DNA of 64,000 nt from assembly GCA_035934385.1 (NCBI GenBank), contig DASYXY010000014.1, positions 124,001 to 188,000 on the forward strand. The letters run 5' to 3'. The translations under genes and the position numbers were made by a program. The stretch is from CF-118 sp035934385 (lineage in GTDB: Bacteria; Chloroflexota; Dormibacteria; Dormibacterales; Dormibacteraceae). Numbering within the stretch: position 1 is the stretch's first letter; the number at the start of each line of letters is the position of its first letter. Positions 16,425 to 24,638 of this stretch are shown one piece after another. The notes beneath the pieces are model-generated. The model saw only the letters and a list, made by a program, of their open reading frames with translations. It did not search any database and was not told where the DNA came from.

Positions 16425-17296
16425 GAGGGGCCGCTCCTCGCCGACAACTCGGCCTGCTCGGCGCGATGGGCGCTGATCCACTTCATCGCGTACTCGTCGT
16501 GTCCGAGCAGAAGGTCTGAGGCGAGCACGCCGCGGCGCACCTCCTGGACCAATGGGTTCGTGATCGCGCAGGTGAGGCCCGCATACATCGCGACCGGTAG
16601 GAAGGCGGCGTTCACCGTGGGCCGGTCGGGCAGGCCGAACGAGACGTTGGACGCGCCGCACGTCATGTTGCTGCCGAGCTCGTCGCGGATGAGCCTCATG
16701 GTCGCCAGCGTCACCTGGCCGGCCATGGGGTCGGCGGCAACCGTCATCGCGATCGGGTCGATGATCACGTCCTGCTGCGGGATGCCGTGGTCGGCGGCGC
16801 GCTCGATGATCCGGCGCGCCAGCGCGAGCCGTTCCTCCGGAACCATCGAGATTCCCGTCTCGTCGTTGGCCATGCCGATCACCGCGGCGCCGTGCTTCTT
16901 GACCAGCGGCAGGATGCGCTCCATGCGCTCTTCCTCCGCGGTCACCGAGTTCACGAGCGCCTTGCCTTGATAGGCGGACAGCCCCGCCTCGAGTGCCTCT
17001 ACGACGGAGGAGTCGATGCACACAGGGACCTCGGTCACCTCGCACACCGCCCTGATGGCCGCCACCAGGAGCGAAGGTTCGTCGGCCATCGGGATGCCGG
17101 CGTTGATGTCGAGCATGTGCGCGCCGGCGCCGACCTGCGCGATGGCGTCCGCGCGGACGCGGTCCATGCGCCCTTCACGCATTTCGGCGGCGAGCACCTT
17201 GCGGCCCGTGGGGTTGATGCGCTCCCCAATGATCACGAAGGGGCGGTCGATGGAGACGACGACCTCGCGCAAGGGCGAGGAGAGAACTGTGTCCAA
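16421..17296 (-). CDS. Methylcorrinoid:THF methyltransferase (MtgA/AcsE-like, pterin-binding)
   Basis: 291-residue pterin-binding TIM barrel. In this setting it would move the methyl group from the methylated corrinoid protein to tetrahydrofolate. Family marks are FVIIGERINPTGRKVLAAEM at residues 20-39, GAHMLDINAG near 58, VPVCIDSS near 90, NSVT near 115 and SNVSFGLPDRPTVNAAFL near 215. Length matches single-domain enzymes such as MtgA and AcsE rather than MetH. It lies 4 bases downstream of the corrinoid protein gene and its stop overlaps the RACo start. Confidence 0.92.
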   Translation of the reverse strand: MDTVLSSPLREVVVSIDRPFVIIGERINPTGRKVLAAEMREGRMDRVRADAIAQVGAGAHMLDINAGIPMADEPSLLVAAIRAVCEVTEVPVCIDSSVVEALEAGLSAYQGKALVNSVTAEEERMERILPLVKKHGAAVIGMANDETGISMVPEERLALARRIIERAADHGIPQQDVIIDPIAMTVAADPMAGQVTLATMRLIRDELGSNMTCGASNVSFGLPDRPTVNAAFLPVAMYAGLTCAITNPLVQEVRRGVLASDLLLGHDEYAMKWISAHRAEQAELSARSGPS

Positions 17297-17300
17297 CCAG

Positions 17301-18023
17301 CTATCCCTTGCGCAGGGTCTCGTCGATCTTCATGACCGCCTGCTCGAGCGCGCGCGCGCCCTGCGACTGTCCGCTGCGGTCGCCAACCAGCTCCTTCGCC
17401 ATCCGGGTCGCCATCGATGCGTCGGGCGCGTAGCTGTCGGCGCCGACGTGCTTTGCGTACTCCTGCGTGACCGGCGCGCCGCCGACCGCTACGTGCACCT
17501 TGTCGCGCAGCCCTGCTTTCTGCAGCGCCTCGATGTTGGCCTTGAACATCGGCATCGTCGTCGTGAGAAACGCCGAGAAGCCGACGATGTCGGGCTCGTG
17601 CTTCTGCACGGCCTCCACGAACTTCTCCGGCGGCGTGTTGACCCCCAGGTCGTAGACCTCGAAGCCCGCGCCCTCGAGCATGATCACGCACAGGTTCTTG
17701 CCGATGTCGTGGATGTCGCCCTTCACGGTGCCGATGACGTAGCGGCCGACGGGCTGGGCTCCGGTCTCCGCGATCAGCGGACGGAGGATCACGAGAGCGC
17801 CCTGCATCGCTCGGGCGGCGATCAGCATCTCGGGGACGAAGAAGTCGCCCTTCTCGAAACGCCGCCCGACCTCTTCGAGCGACGGGATCAACGCCTTGAA
17901 CAGGATGTCCATGGGGTCCATGTGGAGGGAAAGGGCCTCCTCGGTGAGCGCCTTCACCTCAGGCGCGTGCCCGTTGAGCGTGTGCTCGAAAAGCTCCGCG
18001 CGGATCTCCTCTTCACGGCTCAT
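17301..18023 (-). CDS. Corrinoid protein of methyltransferase system (MtgC-like)
   Basis: 240-residue B12-binding protein that shuttles the methyl group between MttB and the THF methyltransferase. Residues 1-90 form the four-helix cap domain (LIPSLEEVGRRFEKGDFFVPE). The Rossmann B12 domain has the lower-ligand motif GDIHDIGKN with His105, then NTPPEKFVEAV and VHVAVGGAPVT. The ATG at 18023 follows a GGAGG element; the frame runs further upstream over the operator region and is not used. It is the first gene of the six-gene minus-strand operon and is divergent from an IclR regulator. Confidence 0.93.
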   Translation of the reverse strand: MSREEEIRAELFEHTLNGHAPEVKALTEEALSLHMDPMDILFKALIPSLEEVGRRFEKGDFFVPEMLIAARAMQGALVILRPLIAETGAQPVGRYVIGTVKGDIHDIGKNLCVIMLEGAGFEVYDLGVNTPPEKFVEAVQKHEPDIVGFSAFLTTTMPMFKANIEALQKAGLRDKVHVAVGGAPVTQEYAKHVGADSYAPDASMATRMAKELVGDRSGQSQGARALEQAVMKIDETLRKG

Positions 18024-18039
18024 GGCGGCGGACCTCCAG

Positions 18040-18119
18040 GTTGGGCTCCGCCCAGCATACTCGTGTTGCGCATAGCCCAACAGATGCTCAGAGCCCAACA
18101 GGAGTATTGTGTTGCGCCA
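18040..18119. promoter_or_regulatory. Divergent mtgC/iclR control region with repeated operators
   Basis: AGCCCAAC occurs at 18074-18081 and 18092-18099, spaced 18 bases, and its complement GTTGGGCT at 18040-18047. A second motif, TTGCGCA/TTGCGCCA, occurs at 18066-18072 and 18112-18119. TATTGT at 18105-18110 lies 8 bases before the iclR ATG and could be its -10. On the minus strand TTGGGC and TATGCG are 18 bases apart and could drive mtgC. Repeats on two helical faces next to an iclR gene are what an autoregulated IclR operator would look like. Confidence 0.5.
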
Positions 18120-18928
18120 TGAGCAACGGCGAGCCGGGGCGCGACGCCGGGGTCATCCAGTCTGTCGACCGCGCGGTGGCGATCCTAGACGTGCTGGCTG
18201 CCGCAGGCTGGAAGGCTGGGGCCGAGGTGGCCCGCGACCTGGGCGTACACCGCTCCACCGCGCTGCGCCTGCTGGCGACCCTGGAGCGCCATGGCCTGGT
18301 CGAGCGCGACCAGCGCACCGCCAAGTACCGGCTCGGCGGACGCCTCGTGCAGCTGGCCAGCGCGGTCCGCGGCGAGGCCGACCTCAGGCTCGCCGGACGT
18401 CCGGTGTGCGAGGCGCTCGCACGCACCGTCGGCGAGACGGTCACGCTCGACGTCCTCGATGGTGACGTGATCGTGCCCGTCGAGCAGGCGACGGGCTCGA
18501 CGTCGGTTGTGACCATCAACTGGCTTGGCACGCGTTCGCCCGCACACTGCGCCGCAAGCGGCAAGGTCCTCCTCGCGTTCGGCCCCGAGGCCGTCCGTTC
18601 GCGATTCCTGGCCGGCCCGCTGGAGCGGCGCACGCCGCGTACGGTCGTCGACCGCGCGCAACTGGAGTCGCAGCTCGACGCGGCGAAATCGGCCGGCTAC
18701 GCGCGCACGACGGAGGAGCTCGAGGTCGGCCTGAGCGCCATCGCGGCGCCGGTCCGCGCGCTTGCGGGAGACGTGGTCGCCGCGCTCGACGTCAGCGGCC
18801 CGGCCCACCGATTCGACGACGCCTCGATTCCACAGATGGTCGCGCGCACGCGCGAGGCCGCCGACGAGCTGTCGCGCCGGCTGGGCTACAGGGCGCAGGC
18901 CACGGCCCGGGACATCCCCAAGACTTAA
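18119..18928 (+). CDS. IclR-family transcriptional regulator
   Basis: 269-residue regulator. An N-terminal winged helix-turn-helix covers about residues 10-75 (SVDRAVAILDVLAAAGW, LGVHRSTALRLLATLERHGL). The C-terminal GAF-like effector domain covers about 85-260, with the typical SPAHCAASGKVLLAF and ELEVGLSAIAAPV segments. The ATG at 18119 fits the family; an open frame upstream crosses the operator. It is divergent from the corrinoid operon and parallel to the ABC transporter, metF and fhs genes, so it is the likely controller of the island. The effector could be the amine substrate (inference). Confidence 0.92.
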   Translation: MSNGEPGRDAGVIQSVDRAVAILDVLAAAGWKAGAEVARDLGVHRSTALRLLATLERHGLVERDQRTAKYRLGGRLVQLASAVRGEADLRLAGRPVCEALARTVGETVTLDVLDGDVIVPVEQATGSTSVVTINWLGTRSPAHCAASGKVLLAFGPEAVRSRFLAGPLERRTPRTVVDRAQLESQLDAAKSAGYARTTEELEVGLSAIAAPVRALAGDVVAALDVSGPAHRFDDASIPQMVARTREAADELSRRLGYRAQATARDIPKT

Positions 18929-18960
18929 CCGATCCTTCCCCGGGGCTCCCCCATCCTTTC

Positions 18961-18992
18961 TTGCGCCACGGCCGGGGCTGGCGCAATATAGC
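18961..18992 (+). promoter_or_regulatory. Promoter/operator of the ABC transporter operon
   Basis: TTGCGCCA at 18961-18968 and TGGCGCAA at 18979-18986 form a perfect 8-base inverted repeat with a 10-base spacer. AATATA at 18985-18990 can act as a -10 with TTGCGC as -35 (18-base spacing). The same TTGCGCCA word lies at the iclR start, so this is a candidate second IclR site that would couple transporter expression to the regulator. Confidence 0.45.
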
Positions 18993-19050
18993 CGGTGCCC
19001 GACTGGGCGCCCTGCCTGCAGCCACTCGTCACTGGGGAGAGTTGAAGGGT

Positions 19051-20148
19051 ATGAACTGGCATCGGTTCCATCGTCTGGTTTTCGCCGCCGCGACGGTGCT
19101 CGTCGTGGCCGCCTGCGGTTCCTCGTCGACCGCGGGTGCCACCGACTGGTCCACGCAGACGTCTGCCTCCGGCGGCGGCGGCATGGATGCGCTTGTGGCG
19201 GCGGCCAAGGCCGAGGGCAAGCTGACGGTCATCGCCCTCCCGCCCGACTGGGCGAACTACGGCGCCATCATCAGTGGCTTCAAGGCCAAGTACGGCATCG
19301 ACATCACCTCACTCAACCCGAACGGCAGCAGCCAGGACGAGGTCAACGCTTTCGACGGCACCAGCCGCGCGCCTGACGTTGTCGACGTCGGCCTTGCGGT
19401 CGCGCTTGCGAACGCGGACAAGTTCGCGCCGTACCAGGTGAAGGAATGGAACGACATCCCCACCGGCGCCAAGGAAGCGTCGGGCAAGTGGTACAACGAC
19501 TACGGCGGCTACATGGGCATCGGCTACGACTCGAGCAAGGTGCCCACGATCACCTCGGTCCAGGACCTGCTCGGCTCGGCGTTCAAGAGCAAGGTCGCGC
19601 TGGCTGGAGACCCCACCAAGTCGAACCAGGGCCTTAACGGCGTGATCATGGCTTCCGTCGCCAACGGCGGGTCGCTCGACGACGTGAGCAAGGGCGTCGA
19701 CTTCTTCCACCAGCTCAAGCAGAAGGGCAACTACGTGCCGGTCGTCGGCACCGCCGCCACCGTGAAGTCGGGCCAGACGCCCGTGCTTTTCGAGTGGGAC
19801 TACCTGTCCGCGTCGCACGGCAAGGACGTGTCGACATGGAAGATCTTCGTGCCCGGCAACGCAATCATCGGCGGCTACTACAGCCAGGCGATCAACAAGC
19901 AGGCCCCGCACCCGGCCGCCGCGCGGCTGTGGGAGGAGTACCTGTACTCGGACGAGGGCCAGAACCTCTGGCTGAAGGGCGGAGCGCGTCCCGTGCGCCA
20001 GGCGGCGATGACCTCCGCCGGCACGATCGACACCGCGGCCGCGGCCGCGCTGCCCGCGGTCTCGGGCACGCCTCAGGTCCCGAGCGGTGACCAGACCTCC
20101 AAGGCGTCCACGTACGTGCAGGCCAACTGGTCGGCGGCCGTCGCTTGA
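19051..20148 (+). CDS. ABC transporter substrate-binding lipoprotein (type 2)
   Basis: 365-residue exported lipoprotein: signal peptide with lipobox VVAACGS near residue 22, then a type 2 periplasmic-binding fold of the iron/spermidine/aminoethylphosphonate kind (LVAAAKAEGKLTVIALPPDW, YDSSKVPTITSVQDLL, EYLYSDEGQNLWLKGGARPV). It is the first gene of a four-gene transporter. The ATG at 19051 follows a GGGGAGA stretch; the frame upstream contains the promoter. The ligand is not evident. The location, between iclR and C1 genes, suggests an amine or phosphorylated amine (inference). Confidence 0.85.
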   Translation: MNWHRFHRLVFAAATVLVVAACGSSSTAGATDWSTQTSASGGGGMDALVAAAKAEGKLTVIALPPDWANYGAIISGFKAKYGIDITSLNPNGSSQDEVNAFDGTSRAPDVVDVGLAVALANADKFAPYQVKEWNDIPTGAKEASGKWYNDYGGYMGIGYDSSKVPTITSVQDLLGSAFKSKVALAGDPTKSNQGLNGVIMASVANGGSLDDVSKGVDFFHQLKQKGNYVPVVGTAATVKSGQTPVLFEWDYLSASHGKDVSTWKIFVPGNAIIGGYYSQAINKQAPHPAAARLWEEYLYSDEGQNLWLKGGARPVRQAAMTSAGTIDTAAAAALPAVSGTPQVPSGDQTSKASTYVQANWSAAVA

Positions 20149-21047
20149 CGGCAGCCGGTAACCCGGCTCTAAGCGCCGCCGCTCGTCCTCTCGGGGGCGG
20201 GCGGCGGCTCCCTCTCTCCTGGCTCGGCGTCGTCCCGTTCTTCCTCTACGTCGGCGTCTTCCTGCTGCTGCCGACGGGCATCATCCTGGCCGGCTCGCTG
20301 GTCGCCGCCGACGGCAGTATTTCCCTCGCCAACTACGAGGGCATCAACAAGGCGTTCATGTACAAGTCGTTCGTCCAGAGCTTTGAGATCTCGGCGGCGA
20401 GCGCACTGATCGGGGCCGTGGTCGGCGCGCTGCTGGCCTACGCGGTGGCGACCGGCAACCCGACGGGATTTCTGCGCAGAGCCATCATGTCCGCCTCGGG
20501 TGTCGTGGCTCAGTTCGGCGGTGTCACCCTCGCCTTTGCTTTTGTCGCCACGATCGGTACCGAAGGCGTCGTGTACAAGTTCTTGCTGGACCGTGGCATC
20601 AACATGTACCCCGACACGGTCTGGCTCTTCGACCTCCGTGGGCTGACGCTCATCTACCTCTACTTTCAGATACCCCTGATGGTCCTCGTCTTCATTCCCG
20701 CACTCGACGGCATTCGTCCGCAATGGCGCGAGGCGACCGACACGCTGGGAGGCAACACCTGGCACTACTGGCGCTACGTGGCCGGGCCGTTGCTCTTCCC
20801 ATCTTTCCTGGGCTGCACGCTGTTGCTGTTCGCCAACGCTTTCTCCGCCTACGCGACGGCTGCTGCGCTGATCACCCAGGGCGGCATCATTGCTCCACTC
20901 CAGGTCCAGGCGCTGCTTACGAGCGAGACCGGCTCAGCGCAACCTGGCCTCGCGAAGGCATTGGCGCTGGCCATGATCGTCGTGGTGCTGGTCGTCACGA
21001 GCTTCTACACGCTCTTGCAGCGCCGCACTTCGAGGTGGTTGACCTAA
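20145..21047 (+). CDS. ABC transporter permease 1 (PotB-like)
   Basis: 300-residue inner-membrane permease with about six membrane segments. The EAA-type loop reads WREATDTLGGNTWHYWRYV near residue 195, followed by GPLLFPSFLGCTLLLFANAF. Homologous permeases belong to spermidine/putrescine and 2-aminoethylphosphonate importers. The TTG start overlaps the stop of the binding protein gene (TTGA), and the TAA stop overlaps the next ATG. Confidence 0.87.
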   Translation: MTAAGNPALSAAARPLGGGRRLPLSWLGVVPFFLYVGVFLLLPTGIILAGSLVAADGSISLANYEGINKAFMYKSFVQSFEISAASALIGAVVGALLAYAVATGNPTGFLRRAIMSASGVVAQFGGVTLAFAFVATIGTEGVVYKFLLDRGINMYPDTVWLFDLRGLTLIYLYFQIPLMVLVFIPALDGIRPQWREATDTLGGNTWHYWRYVAGPLLFPSFLGCTLLLFANAFSAYATAAALITQGGIIAPLQVQALLTSETGSAQPGLAKALALAMIVVVLVVTSFYTLLQRRTSRWLT

Positions 21048-21877
21048 TGGCGGCACGTCGACTGAAGCTCCAGGCCTTCCGCGTTGTCGTGTTCGCAGTG
21101 TGCGGAGTCTTCTTCCTGGTTCCGCTTGGCGCCATGCTCGAGTTTTCCACCCGAGGCAACGATGTCGCGTCGCCGCGGACACTTGCCGCCTGGCAACGCA
21201 TCCCCAGCACTCCTCAGCTCGCGGACGCGATCACCGCTTCGCTCGAGCTGGCGGTGATCACGTCGCTGATGATGCTTCTCCTCGTCCTCCCGACGATGGT
21301 GTGGGTGCGACTGCGACTGCCGCGCCTAAGCCGGGTGGTCGAGTTCATCTGCCTGATGCCCCTCACGGTGCCGGCGATAGCACTGGTCGTCGGCATCAGG
21401 CCGATCTACATCTGGATCAGCATCAACGTCACCGACTCGATCCTTGCGCTTGCCTTCGCGTATCTGATCCTGGTGCTGCCCTATTCGTACCGGGCGCTCG
21501 ACGCGGGTCTTGGTGCGATCGACCTGAAAACCTTGACGGAGGCGGCGCGCAGCCTCGGCGCCGGGTGGGGCACCGTGATGCTGCGGATCGTGGTGCCCAA
21601 CATGCGGAGCGCCATTCTCAACGCGGGCCTGCTTTCGGTGGCCCTGGTGCTAGGCGAGTACACGTTCGCCAACCTCCTCAACTACGAGAACCTCCAGGTG
21701 GCGATCCAGTACGTCTCGCTGGTCGACGCGAGCACCTCGATCGCGGTCGCGGTCGCTGCGCTGCTCTTCGCCTTCGTGATCCTGTTGGTCCTATCCCTCA
21801 TCGGGAGCGGGCAGGCCGTGGACAAACCGAAGCGACCGGCCCTCGCCCGCATCGGTAGCTGGGGGCAGAGAACATGA
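21047..21877 (+). CDS. ABC transporter permease 2 (PotC-like)
   Basis: 276-residue inner-membrane permease with about six membrane segments and the EAA loop LTEAARSLGAGWGTVMLRIV near residue 165. It pairs with the preceding permease to make the heterodimeric channel. The ATG at 21047 shares one base with the previous stop (TAATG). A longer upstream frame overlaps permease 1 and is a shadow. The stop overlaps the ATPase start. Confidence 0.88.
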   Translation: MAARRLKLQAFRVVVFAVCGVFFLVPLGAMLEFSTRGNDVASPRTLAAWQRIPSTPQLADAITASLELAVITSLMMLLLVLPTMVWVRLRLPRLSRVVEFICLMPLTVPAIALVVGIRPIYIWISINVTDSILALAFAYLILVLPYSYRALDAGLGAIDLKTLTEAARSLGAGWGTVMLRIVVPNMRSAILNAGLLSVALVLGEYTFANLLNYENLQVAIQYVSLVDASTSIAVAVAALLFAFVILLVLSLIGSGQAVDKPKRPALARIGSWGQRT

Positions 21878-22971
21878 TGAACAAGCAAGCGTCGTCCGCA
21901 AGCTCGGGTGTCGAGGTTCGCCTGGAGGAGCTGCGTCGGGTGTTTGCCGGCGTCGTCGCGCTCGACGAGCTGACGCTCACGATCGCCCCGGGAGAGCTGG
22001 TCGCCTTGCTAGGGCCCTCCGGCTGCGGCAAGACCACCGCGCTGCGCCTCGTGGCCGGCCTGGACGAGGCCACCAGCGGCCGCGTGATCTTTGCCGGCAC
22101 TGACGTGTCCCGCCTCGGTGCCAACAAGCGCGACGTCGGAATGGTCTTTCAGGCTTATTCGCTTTTCCCGCACATGACCGCGATCCAGAACGTCGCGTTC
22201 GGTTTGCAGCTCCGGCACCAGAGCTCTGCGGAGCGCATGAAGAGAGCGGGCGAGACGCTCGAGCTCGTCGGTCTGTCCGGCTTCGCCGACCGATACCCGC
22301 TGCAACTGTCCGGGGGCCAGCAGCAGCGCGTCGCGCTGGCGCGCGCTCTCGCGATCCAGCCGAAGGTGCTTTTGCTCGATGAGCCGTTGTCGGCTCTGGA
22401 CGCCAAAGTCCGTGCCCGCCTGCGCGACGAGATCCGCCGCGTGCAGCTGGATGTGGGCACGACGACGCTTTTCGTCACTCACGATCAGGAAGAGGCCCTT
22501 GCCATCGCCGATCGCGTGGGCGTGATGAGCAAGGGTCGCCTCGAGCAGCTGGGCACGCCGACCGTGATCTACTCGCGGCCCGCGACACCGTTCGTGGCGG
22601 AATTCGTCGGCCTCACCAACCGAATCGCTGGTGAGGTCAAGTTCGGACAGGTCGTCGTCCGGGGCGCCAGCCTGCCGCTGGTCAAGGCGGACACGCCGAA
22701 CGGCCCGGCCATCGCCCTGATCCGGCCCGAGGCCGTCTCCCTGGCCACCGACGGCGAGACATCCTCCGGTCCGCTAGCGGGCACGGTCATCGCGGTCGCG
22801 TTCCTCGGTGCCACGAGCCGCGTGACCGTGGATCTCGGAGACGAGATCGTGCTGGCGCAGGAACCGACGTCGCAGGCTTCCGAACACCCGGCCGGCACGC
22901 GTGTGCGCCTGACCCTGCGTCCCGACCCGGTGCTGATCGCGAGGGACGAGAAAACCGCGGCCGAAGCCTGA
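21874..22971 (+). CDS. ABC transporter ATP-binding protein (PotA-like)
   Basis: 365-residue cytoplasmic ATPase. Walker A GPSGCGKTT near residue 48, Q-loop VFQAYSLFP, signature LSGGQQQRVALARAL near 148, Walker B VLLLDEPLSALD near 169, H-loop LFVTHDQEEA near 203. The C-terminal 110 residues form a TOBE-type domain, which suits polyamine/phosphonate-class importers. ATGA overlap with permease 2. It completes the importer begun at 19051. Confidence 0.93.
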   Translation: MMNKQASSASSGVEVRLEELRRVFAGVVALDELTLTIAPGELVALLGPSGCGKTTALRLVAGLDEATSGRVIFAGTDVSRLGANKRDVGMVFQAYSLFPHMTAIQNVAFGLQLRHQSSAERMKRAGETLELVGLSGFADRYPLQLSGGQQQRVALARALAIQPKVLLLDEPLSALDAKVRARLRDEIRRVQLDVGTTTLFVTHDQEEALAIADRVGVMSKGRLEQLGTPTVIYSRPATPFVAEFVGLTNRIAGEVKFGQVVVRGASLPLVKADTPNGPAIALIRPEAVSLATDGETSSGPLAGTVIAVAFLGATSRVTVDLGDEIVLAQEPTSQASEHPAGTRVRLTLRPDPVLIARDEKTAAEA

Positions 22972-22975
22972 CCCT

Positions 22976-24589
22976 TTGTTGACCGTTCACGAGCGCATCG
23001 TGCCCGGCCCCGTGCTGCGCACGGGATCTTCGACCTCTTATCGGTCGCTCGTCAGAGCCGAAGGCGAGCGTCATGCGGTGCGCACCGAGCTCACGGGGCC
23101 TGCCGGCCAGGACGTTCGGGCGCGAGGCAAGGCGCTGCTTGCGATCGGCCACATGACCGACCTCCACGTGACCGACGTCGAATCGCCGGCGCGATTCGAA
23201 TTCTTGAATCGCTTCGCGGGTGACGCGCGGTTTCGCGAGCTGCTCACGATGCAGCGTCCGCAGGAGGCGCTCAATGCGCACGCCATCGCCGCGATGGTGC
23301 GGTCGATGAACGCGATCGAGTCGGCGCCTGTCACCGGCAGCCCGGTCGAGCTCCTGGTCATGACGGGCGATGCGATCGACAACGCGCAGACCAACGAGTT
23401 CGCCACCTTCCTGGCGCTGTTCGAAGGCGGCATGGTGAGCCCGAACTCAGGCGGGCCGGAGATCGAGTCGGTGCAATCGCCAGGTTGGCCTGACGACATC
23501 TTCTGGAAGCCGGATGGCAGCCGCTTCGGTACGGACAAGTTCCGGCTGGCACACGGCTTTCCGCTCGTGCCGGGTCTGCTCGATCGGGCGATGCGGCCGT
23601 TCGAGTCGGAGGGCTTGCGGGTGCCGTGGATCGGATGCCACGGCAACCACGAAGAGCTGTGCCAGGGCGTTGGCCTCGTCAATCCGGAGCTCGCGCGCGC
23701 CATGGTCGCTGGTCGCAAACCCATCGGTGTACCGGACGGTTTGGATGCGGCGACCGCGCTGGAGACGTTCGTCATGCGACCCCAGCACTTCATGTCGGGC
23801 GCGACCGTGGCGGTGACCGCCGACGCCGGCCGCAGGCCGCTCGACATTGGCGCGTTCGTCGAGGCTCACTTCCGGCCCGGCGCAACACCCGACGGTCATG
23901 TCTTCACGCCCACCAACCGCCGCGATCGCAGCGCCAACTACACGCACGACACAGGCGCGGTCCGGCTCATCGTCCTGGACACGGCATGCCGCGGCGGAGG
24001 CGCGGACGGATGCCTCGACCGCGATCAGCTGGCGTGGCTCGAGGACAGGCTCATCGAGGTGCACGAGGTTTACACGAACGCGTCCGGCGAGAGCGTGCGG
24101 ACGGGCAACGCCAACCGTCTCGTGGTAATCGCCTCGCACCATCCGCTTTTCACGCTGCGCAACTACAGGCTGCCAGGTGCGGCGCAGGCCGACGAGCTGC
24201 TGCGAATGCTGCACCGGTTCGCGAACGTCATCCTGTGCCTGAACGGGCACATCCACATGAACCTCGTGCAGCCGCACGCCAACCGCGAGGGACCGTCGGC
24301 CGGTTTCTGGGAGGTCACGACCAGCTCCATCGTCGACTGGCCGTGCCAGGGGAGGGTCGTCGAGATCTTCGACGCCGGAGGCGGCCGGCTGGCGATCGCC
24401 TGCACGATGGTCGACCACGACGGCCCGGCGGATCCCGGTCCGGCTCTCGCGCCCTCGGAGATGGCGGGGCTGCACCGGGAGCTCGCGTTCAACGACCCGA
24501 TCGCCGGGGTCCTGACGACGCGCGCCGGCACCTCCGCCGACCGCAACGTCATCCTCACGCTGCCGGCGCCGTTCCCCCTGCGCCAGTAG
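22976..24589 (+). CDS. Metallophosphoesterase (TIGR03767-like)
   Basis: 537-residue calcineurin-like phosphoesterase with the full metal-binding set: MTDLHVTD near residue 60, MTGDAIDN near 130, CHGNHE near 222, ASHHP near 385 and NGHIHMN near 425. Length and spacing resemble the TIGR03767-type actinobacterial group. No signal peptide is evident. It follows the ABC transporter ATPase by 4 bases, so it should act on the imported compound, for example a phosphodiester or phosphomonoester of an amino alcohol (inference). The TTG start is the best available; an internal ATG in GHMTDLH would remove the metal site. Confidence 0.82.
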   Translation: MLTVHERIVPGPVLRTGSSTSYRSLVRAEGERHAVRTELTGPAGQDVRARGKALLAIGHMTDLHVTDVESPARFEFLNRFAGDARFRELLTMQRPQEALNAHAIAAMVRSMNAIESAPVTGSPVELLVMTGDAIDNAQTNEFATFLALFEGGMVSPNSGGPEIESVQSPGWPDDIFWKPDGSRFGTDKFRLAHGFPLVPGLLDRAMRPFESEGLRVPWIGCHGNHEELCQGVGLVNPELARAMVAGRKPIGVPDGLDAATALETFVMRPQHFMSGATVAVTADAGRRPLDIGAFVEAHFRPGATPDGHVFTPTNRRDRSANYTHDTGAVRLIVLDTACRGGGADGCLDRDQLAWLEDRLIEVHEVYTNASGESVRTGNANRLVVIASHHPLFTLRNYRLPGAAQADELLRMLHRFANVILCLNGHIHMNLVQPHANREGPSAGFWEVTTSSIVDWPCQGRVVEIFDAGGGRLAIACTMVDHDGPADPGPALAPSEMAGLHRELAFNDPIAGVLTTRAGTSADRNVILTLPAPFPLRQ

Positions 24590-24597
24590 GCACCGCG

Positions 24598-24626
24598 TTG
24601 CGCTGTGCGCGACAGGGGCGTATAGT
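24598..24626 (+). promoter_or_regulatory. Candidate promoter of metF-fhs
   Basis: TTGCGC at 24598-24603 and TATAGT at 24621-24626 are separated by 17 bases. The predicted transcription start lies only about five bases before the GTG of metF, so the mRNA would be nearly leaderless. The -35 word is the same TTGCGC seen in the candidate IclR sites at 18066, 18112 and 18961. Confidence 0.5.
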
Positions 24627-24638
24627 GCGACACCGGGT

